From assembly GCA_002900995.3 (NCBI GenBank), contig CM035304.1, forward strand, positions 4,480,134 to 4,544,133: DNA of 64,000 bases, read 5' to 3'. The translations under genes were made by a program, and so were the position numbers. The DNA is from Ganoderma boninense. Its lineage: Eukaryota > Basidiomycota > Agaricomycetes > Polyporales > Polyporaceae. Of the stretch, positions 11,803-25,639 are shown in pieces. The notes under the pieces were generated by a model that saw nothing but the letters and a program-made list of their open reading frames with translations, did not search any database and was not told the DNA's origin. Positions within the stretch are counted from its first letter, which is position 1. Each line of letters starts with the position of its first letter.

Positions 11803-14800
11803 TCACTGCGACCACCCCGGGTTAACACCGCCGTACTCATACTTCGGCCACACCTGCTCGCCCTGCGGCGGCCAGCCCTGCATGCCTCCCATCACCTGAT
11901 GCGCGTGTGGGTGCGAGTGAGGGTGCTGATGCTGGTGGGGCGGCGGTGGCGGGGGCGGCTGCGTCTGGTATTCAATCTGCCGTGGAGGGCCGTAGGTGTG
12001 CGAGATGGTCGTCATCGACGGCACGATGCCGCCCTCCGCCTGCGAGAGGTGCGACGGAGGTGGTGGCGGCGGCGGCGGAGCCATCATCGCCATCATTGCC
12101 GCGTGTCCCTCGTACCCACCTGGAGTACCGGGCTGGGGCGGGTAGGAAAGGTAGTATCCACCCTGCGGCTGGGACTGTGGGGGTGGGTACGCGGTGACAG
12201 GACTCGGAGCGTATTGTGGCTGGGGCTGGGGTTGGGGGGTCGTAGATTGTGCCCGCGGACTGGGGCGAGTCGTAGCTTGACTGCGCAGCGCTGTACCGCC
12301 GGTCGTCTGTAACGCTGTCGGGGCTGCTGTACTGCATGACATAGTCATCTTGCGGCTGGGGCTCATGCTGAACGGGAGGCGCTGGAGGGTATGCGTCGTA
12401 CGGCGCCGACGCGGTCACGGGCGACGGACCCGGGACAGACACCGACGCACGTGACGACGATGCCTGCACCTGCGACGAGCTTGAGGACGGCGGAGAGAGG
12501 GTTACGCTCATGCTCGCGTTGGGAGGCGACGGAGTTGGGGCCGCAGGTGCGACTCGCGGCACGGGTGTAGGCGCAGGCGGCGGGGGAGGAGGGGCCGCAG
12601 CTGTGGCCGTGGGTGTGGGAGCGGCCGACACAGACGCGGTCCGCTGCCTCCTTGACGAGCTCGGCTGGCCAGTCATTGGACGCATGCGGAGCGGACCATT
12701 GGGGTACTTGGACGCCTTATCCTTGTCCTTATCCTTGTCGTCCTTCTTCTCCTTCTCTTTCCCGTGCTTCTTCGCGTCCGATTTAGCCTTCTCAGCGTCC
12801 TTTCCGTGCGCCGCAGTAGTGCCTCCAGCGCGGTTTGAGCGCGGCCGCTCAGCCTTGCTCGAGCTAACGGCCGCGCCAACGAATGGCAGCTGGAAGCTCG
12901 CAGACGAAGAGGGCGCAAGCGTCTCGCCCTCGACTTCCGCGTGCTTGCGTTTCGTGCCCGCGGCGACTCCGCCGCCGCTCCGCGCAGCCTCGGCCTTGCG
13001 CTTCATCATCTCGACGATCTTGACCGCCTCACTCCTGCTGCTCGCACCCGCGTCCCCGCGAGCGCCCTCGACGCCGACGCGCGACGATCCAAGCTCCTTG
13101 AGGATGTCGAGCGCGCAAGCGACGCTCTTCATGCCCTCGGGCGCGATGATGCTCCCAGGCTCCTGCACGACCGCGTGCGCGCACACGACTGCCGCGTCGA
13201 AGAGTGTCCTCCCGAAGTCGTAAAAGTCGAACACCGCGGGCCGCGTTTGGCCCCATACGCCATGCAGCGTTCGAGAAGCACAGATGATGTTGTGCGCGGC
13301 GTTGATCGTGCCGAAGACGGCCTGGTGCGACGGTCTGCCCGCGGCGGCGGCCTCTTTGAGGAACGGCAGGTAGAGTTTCACAACGAGGCGGTTCGCGAGG
13401 ATCGCGAGCTCGCACTTCTGGGCCACGCGAATCGCAGATGGAGATCCCGATCCGGGTGCGGGGAGGGGCGGGACCGGTTTGGACAGGTCCTGCGCCATCT
13501 CGAGCCTGAAGCCCGCAGGTAGCCCCTGCAGGAAGGCAGTTACCTCCGCTTCGAATGTGCCCGCATAATCGATGGAGAGCTCCGTTGATGCCTCATCACT
13601 GCCGCCGAGGGGATCGCGGAACGTCTGCTTCTTGACATTCTTGACGAGCTGTGCAAGCCGGCACTTCAGGCCGAAGTATATTGAAGAAGAGTCGCCTTGG
13701 ATGTCCTCTGGAACCGGGAGGGATGTGCATGACGGTGTGAACTGGCCTTCTTCCACGTCAGCGGGGAGGCGAGTCGTATGCGTGTTGTCCGCGATGAGGG
13801 GAGGGTGCCCCATAGCGTCTGCGACGAAGCTGGGAAACATACTCAGCAACACGATAGGAGACAAAATGAGGGCAAAATGTGCTCACAGATCGTAGTAGTA
13901 GACTTCCCACCAGACCCTTCTGCGCGTCTCGGCCTCGAACAGGTTGTACGTACCCGGGAACTCGTCCGGGTCCATCGCCAATCCCATCATACGTGCCACA
14001 TTGACCATCTTGCCCACCTTCACAAGCAAAACACGAGCAAAGTTGAGCATCCAACCCAACAACGCGACGCACAAAAAAGCACAAAACGACAACACGACAA
14101 ACGCAACTCAACTCACCAAGGGAAACACGCTCTGCGCGACGCTCATCCCGCCCTCGTGCAACATATACAACACCTGCAGGATCATCGCAATCACCGAGTC
14201 AAGGTCGTACGCCGCTGTCTTCTCGAACAGTTGCAACGCCTGCTCCGACAGAGCGAACAGCATCGCCGACGTTCCGCTTGTCTCGCCTACCGCGCCCGCA
14301 CTCGACCCAGATGGAGACGCCTCGTCTGCACGATGGCCCTCATCGCGCGAGACGAGCGACCCGAGCGCAAACGCGGAGCACGCCGCCGAGAAGAAGCTCA
14401 GAGTCGGCTTCGGAGTGTTCGAGCTAGGACCGGAGACCTCCAGGGGGTCCACCGGGCCCCGTCGCCGCACGGGAGGGAGCGGAGCCGGGCTTCGCAGAAG
14501 AGAAGAATATGTCGCGGGCCAGGTCTTGTTTTGACATCGGCGGTTTGCCGTAAGCGGGGATTGCTGTGGGCGCGCTCTCGCCAGTCTCAGCCCACGAGAA
14601 GACGGCCGCGATGCGCTGCTCGAAATGCGGCACGTTGAAAGACGGGTGGAGAAGCATCGTTTCGCGGAAGGCTCTGAGGTAGTGTGAACGGGCAGGTTCT
14701 GAGGGAAGATAGGAGATGAGCTCGGCGGTGACCTGTGGGAGTGCAGAGGGCCCAGCGGAGGCAGGAGGAAGGAAGGATTCGTAAAGAGCTGGGGGATGGA

Positions 14801-15900
14801 GCGTGCTGAATCCTCCGATGGGTATATGCGAGCCGTTCCCTGGTGAGAACGAAGCAGACTGTGCTGGGGGAATAGATACAGGCGCAGGCTCGAGCTTGAC
14901 AGTGGCAGATGACGATGAAGGCCGTGTCGGCGCGGATGCGTCCGGGCCAGACGTTCGAGCCTTCGAATCTGACCCGAAGTCTTCGAGCTCGCTGAGCCAT
15001 AAACTCACCACGTCCTCCAAGTTGATGACCACCGAGCTGCCAGACGCCCCCTGTGCGAGCAGCGCGCGGTCGTTGCAAGGGAAACCAGCCAAGAGACCTG
15101 ATGAAGGAGCAGAAGACACAGGAACCCTGCTGGGGCCTGTGATGACCGGCGTAGGCTGCTTGAATGTTGATAGTGCAGTAGAGACAGAGGCAGAAGGAGC
15201 TGTGGCTTGAAGCTGGGCGAGAACGCGCTCGATCTCAATCATACGGTTGTGAAGGGTTTGCACGTCACTGAAATCAAGATGAATGCAAGGCATCGAGTAG
15301 AAAGAGAGAGCATACATACACCTTCTCTGCAGCGGCCTGAGAATATACGCAGCGCTGTACAGTATCACGTTTGATGCAAGAACTACAGGGAGTTCGACGA
15401 TCGCATTTAAGCTTCAGCCGCTTGCACTAAAATTATAAGTGAGTAATTGAATACAGTTGAACCCACAGAGCAAGATATGCGGTCTTTGGAGAGGGAAAAG
15501 CGGACGACAGTCGAAGGCGAACATTGCCCCGACCCTGACCACAGCGTCTGCAAAATATCCCAGGAGACGGCGACATGACCGTGGACGCCCAACCAGCGCA
15601 GAGGTGCATATCAAACAAATAAACTGACCTCTGCGCAAACAACTGTGATGCGGGACCGTATATGTCTAGGAGAATGTTACAGAGGGAGCGCGGGTGAATT
15701 GGGCCGGGTACGCACGGTCCATTGGAGAACTTGGGTCCTGATGGAGCCTGGGACGACCCTGCGCCGCCATTAGCCTGCTCCGTGACATGTGCGTTCGAGG
15801 GATGGATAGTTGAAGAAGAGGGCGCGGTGGGTGAGGGAAAGTGCATCGCGCCCGCTGGCGTGTGCGGGGAGTCGAGGTCGAGTCCCGGTGTGCCCTCCAT
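11803..15900 (-). CDS. Zn2Cys6 fungal-specific transcription factor
   Basis: Core exons are 15320-15426, 14117-15267, 13887-14017 and 11803-13829, with one or more N-terminal exons up to a probable ATG at 15900. The zinc cluster is split by an intron: RISCSV before it, then CKRLKLKCDRRTPCSSC and a final Cys ten residues on. A linker helix (DVQTLHNRMIEIERVLAQLQ) follows. The middle-homology region (PTLSFFSAACSAFALG; MVNVARMMGLAMDPDEFPG; RRRVWWEVYYYD; DAMGHPPLI) identifies the Fungal_trans family. The tail has a basic block, then Pro/Gln/His-rich sequence ending in GGVNPGWSQ. These are nuclear DNA-binding regulators; the target is unknown. Apparent one-base shifts sit at the C run about 14457-14460, the G run 12234-12239, and the zinc-cluster splice border near 15458. 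Confidence 0.88.
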
Positions 15901-18900
15901 CGGTCGGCCTGTTTCGTTGAGCGAGCTGCCTCTGGCGATGACGTCGCTGCGGGCGAAACGAGAGCAGGGAAGAGGCGGGCGGTGAGAGGCGAGCGAGGCG
16001 AAGGGATGGAGGGAGGAGGTGAAGGAGAGAAAGAGCAGCGATGGACGAGAGCCTGCGCGGGAAATTCACCCGCGTCCGGAGGGCCATTGCCAGCCGATCC
16101 CAAGATCCCTCCCAGCGCGGGCCCCCGGACACCCCCGGCCAATTGGCAGCGTTGGGCAGGCGCGCGCCCTGGCGCCTCTGATTTCCAACTCAGCGCACGC
16201 ATGACTGCCTCCCCATCCATCCCAGCGACCGCTTTCGGCTCGCCCTCGCTCCCACACCGCGACCTCATTCATTTCCAGAATGCCCCAGTTTTCTCCCCAA
16301 CAACCCCCGCGCCCGTCGACGACGGCGACATAAGCTTCAAGCCCCCTTCCGACTCAGCAAGCTGTCCCCGTGTGCGCAATCGCGGACATTGGAGCTCTCG
16401 GCATTCGGCAGGAGTCGCAGGACAGCATCTGCGCTCATACGTACGCATATCATCGTTCGAGGCGAAGCGATGCCCCTGGGACGCTCGCACACAAAGTCGC
16501 GTAAGGTCTGGTCTTCACCCCATCGGGCAAGGCACTCATCGCCACTCCGCCCAGCCTCCCCCGAGATACCTCTGACAACCCCCCCCCCCCGAATCGTGCT
16601 CATGCCCCTATTCGCCCTGCGTTTGCCGCACGCGCAATGACCCCATGTTCCGCGATCCTGTAGTATGCAAGGCTAAACGAGGCCCCCCTCGTTTGAGCTC
16701 ACAGCGGTTGCAGCATCTGCTTCGGCATGGTGGAACAAGACGAAGCAGGGCAGTAGGATTGGGATTCTGTGGTTCCATCCTGGCATGCGAGGCAAGACGT
16801 CGACGTCGGCCCTTCAACGATCAGCGCTCAGCTGTTAGTCCTCGTCCGTTGGCTATCGAAACGGGCGTAAGTTAACCCTGGTTCGAATGGTACAGCCACC
16901 TCCTTGTCGCTCTGGGGCGTCATTTTAGAGGCAAGTGTCGATCAAACTTCAAACAATACCAACGGTGACAAGCCCAGTCAACTCGTGCCTCGGATGAAAC
17001 AGCACGGCGCGTCGCATGAGCGTTGGCGTCCATGGCAACTCGAAGAGTGCGTTCATACCAGTGGCGCACGAGTCGCAGGTGTTTAGCTACAGGGCACAAG
17101 AGTTGGTGGAGCAGTTACGGCTTTTCCAACTAGGCGTACGAATACAATGACGAGTTCTTCATAGATCGGCTGTGGTCAAGAACTTGTCTTTCAGCCTCAA
17201 CCTTCAAGCTTCAACGCCCGCGATGACTCTAGACGTGCGAGCGATGACACCGATGACAATGCAGGCGCCATTTCGAGCTCACTGGAAGTCTCCACGGCCC
17301 CAATCATACCATGTTTTGTATGCTCGGAGTGTGGTTGAGAAACCCGCCCCACTACGGTCTCCTCGAGCATAGATGCTAGCGGAAGTGGATCACTCGGACC
17401 AAGAGACACTAGCTTACCACGCGGCTACTCACCGCCGGACCAAAGCCATGCCATGTGCATCTCCACTCGGGCCGAACAAGTAGGGTTCGAAGCCAACTGG
17501 AGCGGCCTTGTTTGTCAAGGCATAGTGCACCAAAACATGAAGAAGATCAGGTACGCCCTTCCCGCTCCGTGCCTTCCCTTGCGAGGCTCACTCTGGCGGA
17601 CGTCTGCGCTCCATTGTCCAGGGCACCCGTAAGGAAAGCTGCATGCCGCGCGCCCTCGTGGACGTGGTACCCGCTGGGTGCCACGGTAGACAGCGCACGG
17701 GAACACACATACGGACGTCATCGCGCGTCGCCGTGAAGTGCACAATGGCACGATCGAACCCGCCGCTGAATCTGAGTCTGTGTTGGACGGGCGGTGTCTG
17801 CGGTGTGGAATTCATTGAGGTGATGTGATAGACTTGCGTTCCCATCCGTCTTCTCCCGCCGTCCCAAGATCCCGCATGCCCGTCGCAGCTGGGCAGCGAA
17901 CGCAGGGACCCCGGATCGTGCTTCTCTCGCATTCGCAGCCTGCCTCTTCTTGCCCTCGTCCGGCCTCCTTCTCGCCGCAGAACGCACCGCACCGTTCATG
18001 GAACTCCAAGAACGCGCGGTAGGCGCGCATGGGCCGGCGGCATCCACCCCGGAGCACTCCTTCCGTTCCAGGGCCATGTTCGACATCCGGGACCTGGCGC
18101 GGCCGACGGCCTGCCGCGCTCGCTGTCCCTTTGTCGACTTCGCCGGGGACGATGGGCAGCGGCCGACGTTTCGAAATAGCAGCGCCCCCAACTGTTTTGC
18201 GTGCCCACTTATCTGCGCTGTCCGGTGTCCTGCTACCTTCCTCTGGCGGCGACCTGTCAAGCAGCATGCAGATAGGCTCTCATCAGCCTCGGTGGGCCAC
18301 CATGACGCGCCGTGGCGCGAAGAATGTTCAAGAGCCTCTCGAAGGTGCGCTTTGGCTTTAGCGACGACGACCCTGCAGGTCTGTACTCAGTTTTTACGAA
18401 ACACTTGAGTGGTTCTCACTCGCGACCAGGGATGCGTTCGTCACGTAAGCAGACGACGACGGTGGCAATATTTTTTCCCGAATCCACGTCCATGTGGCTG
18501 GCGACACGGTGCGGCCCTTCTCGGGACTAGTATACAACCTACAACTGGGGCCACGACCACGGCCACCCAGGGCCCCAAGCAACCTCTCGTTCGTCGCGTC
18601 TGGGCCGCAGATTCGGAAAACCTCCGTCTGTCGTTCCCGCCATGTCGAAACATGGTCCTCGATACGGAAGCACATATTATTATTAGCCACCGGGCTGGAA
18701 AACCACCGGAGTTTTGTCCTACACTCTTCGGCCCCTCCGATGGTCATGCTCCAGCTCCCTCAGCTCCGAGGAGTACGATCGACAAATTTTAACAACACAA
18801 GCTCACCTGTGGTATGGGAAGACCAAGAGGGGTCAAGCCTGGAAGCTGCAGTAGTGCGAAGCCTATCGACCAGTGCTACTGGTGGCGAAGACCCATCGGA

Positions 18901-21778
18901 TATGATATGCATATCGCAGAACGATTCAGATATCAAGGCTAGAACTCCCAAGCCCTATCTTGCGAAGCCATCTATACTTACCTGCCTCCGCAGCGCTCTG
19001 GAGTCTACAATTACTATGAACAAGCCCCGCACGCGCGAACCCCACACCGCTGAAATAAGTGCCCAGTCATTTCAGGAGCGTTTCATATCGGCATTCATTC
19101 TTTGAACCCTTCGCGGGCAGGACGAGCTCGAGCATCGCAGGGGCCCCGGTCGCGGTGCAAGCACGAGTCTCGCTCTCTCTCGATCAGTGCAGTCTGCCCT
19201 GTTCCCGGCTCTACCCGAGAGGTACCTACGCAAGCCAACTCAGCCAATCCCCTCTTCCAAGTTCCCTCGGACCCTGCATCTCCCTATCATGCGGTCACGC
19301 CCGTCCGCGCCTACGGCCCGTCCTCACCTCCGCTGCTGTGGAGTCCGCTCTCACCCATTGTCAGTCGCCTCGATGATGAACATTGAACCTGGACCGTGCT
19401 GACTGCGACTTACACACGCACCTGCTGCTGCCATAAGTCGCTTGCTTCGAGCGTGGCGTTGTCCTGAATCGGGGCCCGGGTGCGGATGCATTTCGTTGCA
19501 CAAGGTATGGACTGGTATGGAAGCCCAAGAGCTTGTGGTACCGTACGTAATACGTGTGCCGTCATGCAGCCCTCCGGCCATCATACTCTGCATGACAATC
19601 CGATTATCCCCCTCCATATATTGCCGGACTGTCCTCGCCTGCGCGGGCGTTACGTGTTCGCCCTCCGTTCTTCTTCTGTTGCTCCTTCCGCGGGATATCG
19701 TACACCGGTGCCAGTAGGCTGCCGCGAACCGCCCACCAGGTAACGTTGACATTAATGATCTCTGAGCCAGCTGGGCCTGGCTCGCCTGGGCTTGGACCGA
19801 GGGGACGCCTGGTTCACACCGCGCTCACGCTCCCGTGCGCAATGCCGTAACTGGTCCACAGCTTAAACCAATTAAAGCCCTCCCCAGTCACCAGCGAACG
19901 TGGAGACCCCGGAACGTATGCGCCTGCGGTGGCCATATGATACGGCGCTAGCGCGGTCGAACATTCGCCTGCAGCCTCAGGCCTCAGGGTTCAATACATT
20001 TCGGATGCACGGCGTGGGGAGATGCGGTGCAGAGCGAGTAGTAATATGCGTTTGGATCCTGTCGCGGCTGACGGGCACAGATCGCCCGCAAAGTGGGCCA
20101 TTAATGTGAGTACTCCGCACAGACAAACCACTACCGAAATGACGGACGTGGAACGACATCTTCGAATTCACCTCTTTACCTCTAGAACTCCCATAGGGCC
20201 GGGTTGCCCGCCCCCGTCAGGCCCTACGACAAGTCGCGCTGTCATGGAAATCTTGTGTACAACACTGCGCCACCGAGCTGGGTCGCCCCCTGCCCAACGG
20301 CCGGGAATGAGTACTCTGTACGTATTGGAACCCTGCCCTCCAGGATACACACCAGGCCCGCAAGAAGCAGAAGCCTCGCGGTTGCGATGCCCCCGCGTAC
20401 AGGGCAGTCGCCACCGATCTGAAGCGCATTCCTCGTAGGCTGCCTGACAGATCTGCAGCACGCGTTAGAGGCGGGTGACATGCTCCAGGCATTCATTCGC
20501 GGCTGGGGGCAGGACGTGCGCGAAGGCGAGATGCCGCTTGCTTCGAACTTCTTCTGCCCCTGAAGATTCAGAAGCGCATGCTCGTGCCGGCGCGGCGAGC
20601 CGCTTGTCCTGGCAAGCAGCGTACTTATATGTGCACGGCGACTTGGGATCTCGAGAAGCGGGCCGGGCCCGACGTAAACGACCGCTGCCTGAGCTTGCTC
20701 CTGCTTGGTCCCCTGACATCGAGGAATTTCTGGAGTCTGAGTTCTGGAAAGCTTGGCTGTGTCACGCACGCTGACCAACTGAAAGCCCTGAGGGCTGCCA
20801 TTTAATAATATGATGCAAGCGCGACCGGCTCGGGAGATGGACGGTGAGGCCGGGGATGGCATCACCGTCATAACTTACCCCACCGCGGTCGGAATCGCTC
20901 ACGGAACAGTGAGGCACATTGGCCATTCAAAAGACATTTCTGTGGACGAGCCTGCCCCACACTTTCCCTAGCAGATGATCATGGCGCAATCAGCTGGTCA
21001 GAAGCGGCAATCCGAAGCTCCCAAGGGGCGTTTGAATATACGTACAGGATTCAGGGTGTGTGGGCGCTGTGGTCCGCCCACGGTCCTACCCATGTTCCGT
21101 CGCCAGCTTTGACGCTGCACTGCACGGTACACACAGATATATATCAACATTGCAGCAACGGACATGTACGCAAGCGACGACCGCCAGGCGACTCACCCGA
21201 AATTGCAGTGGGAATGCTAGACGATCCCAAGCGCCAACGCTGGCTGTCCATCCGCGAATTGTGTCAAGCACGGCGCATGATATGAGGCCACATCCTGATG
21301 CAGTAAAGCATCTGATATATGCCGTAGGATCAGAATGAAATCGCGCATCGGGCTCGAGCCTCGATTCGACGATCAGCGGTAGTGGCACCGGAACTATGTA
21401 TACGTACGAGCTCGACAATTGGTCTTTCCGACACTTCTGACGCCTTTGTAAAGCGCTGTTAGCGGCCCTGTTCATGACTTAGGGTGACACGGACAACTTT
21501 ACAGCCTCATTGCAAATTTGTCTGCCTGAGCCATCCAGGGTAGGCAGCTTGTGAGCGTTTGGTGGAGAAACTAGGGCGGGACCTCTGGGACCTGCGATTG
21601 TCTCCCCATGTCAGGGTGAGACGTCCGGCTGGAAATGATGTTAAATAACTTAGAATGGGACGCGCGTTCCAGTACAATTGGAGCGTCACCGCAAGTGTTT
21701 CGTCAAACCCTACATTAACAGCACACGTCAGTACAGTAGTCGTTGAGACGTGGCAGAATCGCACGCAACGAACGCTTA
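15901..21778. other. Long gene-poor stretch with no recognisable gene
   Basis: Nearly 6 kb lacks any frame I can connect to a protein family, and no intron-linked exon series makes sense on either strand. It is GC-rich with short spurious frames in all phases. A 12-nt C run lies at 16579-16590. I see no terminal repeats, reverse transcriptase or transposase motifs. It could hold lineage-specific genes, non-coding RNA or a decayed repeat. Confidence 0.4.
16579..16590. repeat. Poly-C tract
   Basis: Twelve consecutive C on the plus strand. It is non-coding as far as can be seen and is likely to be length-variable or misassembled. Confidence 0.8.
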
Positions 21779-24035
21779 CTAGCACTCGACCTCGTCTCCA
21801 CCACGTCCACCCAACCGTTTTCTTTTCTCCGTCGAACCCCAACTGAGCTCGGCCCACCTCGCGCCAGCATACACCGCCACGCTAACCACAAAGCCGAGCA
21901 GCATCCCCAAGTCGCCCGTGCCGCGCTTCGCGATGGGGCCTGTCCACCACTTCTGCTCCATGCACAGCACGATGACGACAACGGACGCCGCGAGCGCGTA
22001 GAGCGCGGGGTACGGCCGGGGCAGGTTCGGGTGACTCGGGCTGTCCCAGGCGAGGGCGACGTCATACGCGGAGAAAGTGCGTCGGAAGAGAAAGTGCTCA
22101 GCGAGGACGATCGCGCAAAAGGGCGCGAGCCAGTACCCGATGAGCGCTGGGAGTCGGGACGCGCGATCAGCAGATGGGGTGGAGGAGGTTGAGAGTGAGA
22201 CAGGCCTGGGACGCACCTAGGATAGTTTCGAACGTCTCGTAGAAGTGTCCCGCGCCGAGTATGGCAATGGGGATCAATCTACAGCAGAAATGCAGAGAAA
22301 GACCCGCTGAGGATCAGGAGTGCAAAACGCAAAATGCACACGGAGTGTCACTTACACCACCGTAGAAATGACCGCCACTACGAAGCGCGGGAGCCTCGCG
22401 AACGCACGATGTACGGTCATGAAGCTCGTGCAGACCGTGTACATTGTCGGCGCACAAGCGCTGGGCGCCGTCAAACTCAACAGGACAAGCAAGAACTTTC
22501 CAAACTTGCCGGTCGGTGCGAGAACGGCCGCGACGAGCCCGCCCACGTCGCCGCCGTCGCCCAGACCCGCACGCCATGAGGGCACCGAGACCGAGGCCGC
22601 TGCAAACGCCGCGCCCAGCATGTGCGCCGGAACCTGCAATGCAATGCGCGTCAACTCGTTTGTTGGATCGAGCGTGACGGTGCTTGGCAAAAACATACGC
22701 TAGACACAAAGAACCCGAGGTAGGTGTAGAAGAAAAGCCGCCATGCGGAGGCCTTCCGGTCGTGGTACACCCCGTAATCTGGGGTGAGCGTCGACCAGCT
22801 TACTACCGTAGCGGCGAGCGACGCCCCGAACGTCAGCAGCGTTGCTGGAGAGGCGGGCATGGGACCGGTTAGCGGTGCTTCTCGAAGTTGCGTCCCTCCA
22901 ACGCCAGCATGACGATGAAAGCGACGATGTTCGGAACCCAGATGACCAGCTCATACCTAACGCATAGTCAGTGATCTTATATGAGCTCCATAAAATGAGA
23001 TTTCAACTTACCAATGCAGCACTTGGCACCCGCAAAACGTTATCTGGTAGTAAAGGTTCCTCAGCTATAGCATCAACACTAGTACTAAGGGCTTGTACAC
23101 AACATACTATTAGGGATATGACCGCGATGACCACAATGCCGAGAGTTGCGTTCAAGTGGTCCGATACCTCTGCCAGGGTTTGTCCGCCCACGATGGTGTT
23201 CACGACTAGGTAGCCTTCCATAGACAGGACGTTGAGGATGCTCGGTATGATAGCACCGTAATAACTGCAGCGTCATACGAAACCTTAGAATGTCGCAAGA
23301 AGGGTGAACAGAAAGTATCGTACCCCCATGAAAACCGCGACTGCACCATTGCTCGAGTGCCGAGCTTCGGACCGAACACTGCACTAGAAAAACATTCCAG
23401 AGAGCCTTCCTAGGCCTGAGACAAGATGAAACTCACAACATCGACGGGAATGCGCACGCACTGGTTTCGGATAATTAAGGTTGGCGGGAAACGCAAGTCA
23501 AAAGACCACTCACATGACATCAACGACGATGATAACGAAGAACGAATCCAGGATACCCAGGTTGAAAAACGCAGGTCCGACCGTCCCCGCGCTTAAACTG
23601 GACGCAATCGCGAAACGCTGAGTACTGAGTGGCCACCAGAGCACAAGAATAGCACGATAACATACGTCAGAATATTCGCGTTTGCGGAGAACCACACGAA
23701 GAAAAACTGATAGAGCCTCCGATCTAATCGTTGTGTTTCTGGAATCGGTGTTACCCTGGCGAGCGTCAGCCAACCATGAAGCCTAACACAGCTGGGCTGC
23801 GCTCCCTGTCGACTCACCCATTCACCTCGAGTCCCCACCGTGCCAGCTGCAGCGTTACGCAGCACGACAGCCTCCCGATCCGCGTGAGCTTCTCGTCAAC
23901 GACGTTCTCCACTTGCGTGACGAGGACCTTGTCCTCCGGCCCCTTCTCTTTTGATTCAGATGATCGAGGGAAGCGATCGCCGTGTGACGGATATTTTTCC
24001 TTCCCCGGCGCCGAGTCGCCATTGAAGATCAACAT
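21779..24035 (-). CDS. Purine-cytosine permease (NCS1 family, Fcy2-like)
   Basis: A multi-exon minus-strand gene from the probable ATG at 24035. Diagnostic segments in order are LDRRLYQFFFVWFSANANIL, SLSAGTVGPAFFNLG, FGPKLGTRAMVQSRFSWGYY, EGYLVVNTIVGGQTL, TLTPDYGVYHD and IGYWLAPFCAIVLAEHFLFR, ending in a charged tail (GSTEKRKRLGGRG). These match NCS1 nucleobase:cation symporters (TC 2.A.39; yeast Fcy2, Aspergillus FcyB), plasma-membrane proteins with about 12 helices that import adenine, guanine, hypoxanthine and cytosine. I could follow the frame across most introns, including an acceptor before 23624 that restores phase. The start is the first Met in frame with the conserved exon. A family member with a different nucleobase specificity is the main alternative. 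Confidence 0.9.
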
Positions 24036-24719
24036 GGTGCCTGCAGGACGAAAGATTCGAGAGCACAAAGTGAAGATTTACAGCAACTAGGGGTCGTTCT
24101 TTCAGTGAGCGAGAATGAAGCAGGACAAGCGTAACGCACGAGAAGGAGAAGGACAGAGAGCAGAACCATGGGGGTCGCTCGAGCACCTTGGGCGGCCGTC
24201 ATCTGGTTCCCGCGCTCCACGAACCAAGGCGTGGTGGACCATGGGAGTGAGGTGGAGACCGATAAGCCGCAACACATGAGAGAAGACGCACAGATAACCC
24301 TGTGGGTGGGTATAAGACGATACTTTATTGAGAGAACTCGCACATATAAGGAAGCCAAGCTGCGTCGGTCAGATAGGCACATTAGATTTTGAGCGACAGA
24401 ATCAGACTTGAATGCACGAGGCAGCACAACGGGCTAACTCATCGGTTGATTCAACCATGCAGTTGTGTCGTAGGAGCAACGGGTAGAGCGAACACTTGAT
24501 GCGTCACTCGAAGTGGTGAAGCGTCATGTCCGAGAACACGTAGATGGAACCGAACACTGACGTTGAATGGGATCCTACGATCGAAGGCAACGCGCGGGGT
24601 TGTTGATGAAGACCACTTGAAATTATCGTGTCGGATAAACACGAAGCCCTGGAGCTCAAAATGGACGAGGATCAGAAACTCCTGGGATTAAATATTATCC
24701 GGTACAAGTACAGGTCACC
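24036..24719. other. Intergenic between permease and SEC11
   Basis: This is the promoter side of the minus-strand permease and the 3' flank of SEC11. No gene is recognised. Confidence 0.45.
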
Positions 24720-25639
24720 CTACTCCCTCTGGATTAGTGCCAGCAGCCCGAGGCCCCCGAGTAGCGCGTATTTCAGCTGGGGGAAGTCGTTCTACGAAGC
24801 GCAGTGTTTTGTGGGTCAGCCTTGCAGACACGTTCTGGCGGAGTCGATGGGGAAGACAGGAACGCACCATAGCAATGGTAACATAGCCAACGTAAGGCAA
24901 GAACCTGACGGGCAACACGTTGGCCGACGTCATTCTCGCTAAATTCGAAGAAGGCTCACCCTCTAACTTTGCCGACGATGTGTTTCCGCTCCAGCCACTC
25001 GAGCCCTTGGTACAGCTCCAGGTCGTCTACGTGGTTGTTGTCACCCTTCGTCAACAGTAGCTGTCTTGGTGCCAGAGGAGACGCCGGTACCAGTCTGGAT
25101 TTGTGAAAACAACGCGCATATAAGCACATCCGCATCCTCTGAACAGTATGGCATACGCACCCCTTGCGTCTCTGGGCGAGATCATGCGTCTCCAGCACCC
25201 GATGTACAATCGGAATGTCCGCACCGGGAACCTTGTAGACCGTAATGTCGCCAGTCTCGTATCGTTGATTTGGTGGGTTCGTTAGGAAGAGGAGGTCGCC
25301 ACGGTAGAAGGCGGGTTCCATGGAGCCACTAGAAAGCGCGCACACCTTCGGGTCAGGAATGTTCGCGTCGCGCATGTATGGGCCGCAGAGGACGCACCTG
25401 AGCACGACGACAATGGGAGACTCGGTGTTCGTGATGAGTCCCAAGCCCTTCCAAATCATGAGACCTGAGGCAAGGACCGACACAAAGTTGAGGATCTGTA
25501 GTAGCACCTGGAAACGAGAGCAGGGAAGACCGTCGTTTCAGCATCGAGTTTGCTATTCCATTATCCCGAAAACGTTTGAGGGGAAACGAACATGGCGGAC
25601 ACCGAGTCTCCGGAGGGTCTTGAGCTCGTCGGCGAACAT
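24720..25639 (-). CDS. SEC11: Signal peptidase complex catalytic subunit Sec11
   Basis: Six minus-strand exons give an uninterrupted protein. Exon 1 (25592-25639) encodes [16 protein letters not shown]; exon 2 (25398-25507) encodes the single membrane anchor; exon 3 begins at 25328. The catalytic serine sits in [12 protein letters not shown], followed by GDITVYKV, the His of [21 protein letters not shown] (conserved Asp region) and the second hydrophobic segment [12 protein letters not shown]...[15 protein letters not shown]. Sec11 is the ER serine endopeptidase, with a Ser-His-Asp arrangement, that removes signal peptides from secretory proteins. Length and motif order fit the eukaryotic family. 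The final exon ends with IQRE and a TAG at 24720-24722. Confidence 0.95.

Noticed and set aside
12510..13223. Plus-strand open frame of 237 codons
   Set aside because: It is the antisense shadow of the Zn2Cys6 factor C-terminus; its Gly/Ala/Ser composition mirrors the coding strand.
13778..14638. Plus-strand open frame of 286 codons
   Set aside because: It lies antisense to the conserved middle-homology exons of the transcription factor and has no family motif.
15841..16575. Plus-strand frame of 244 codons upstream of the Zn2Cys6 gene
   Set aside because: No motif, overlapped by frames on both strands, and low-complexity Arg/Pro/Ser composition.
20242..20871. Minus-strand frame of 209 codons in the gene-poor region
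   Set aside because: No recognisable domain, signal or conserved-looking block; probably a chance frame in GC-rich DNA.
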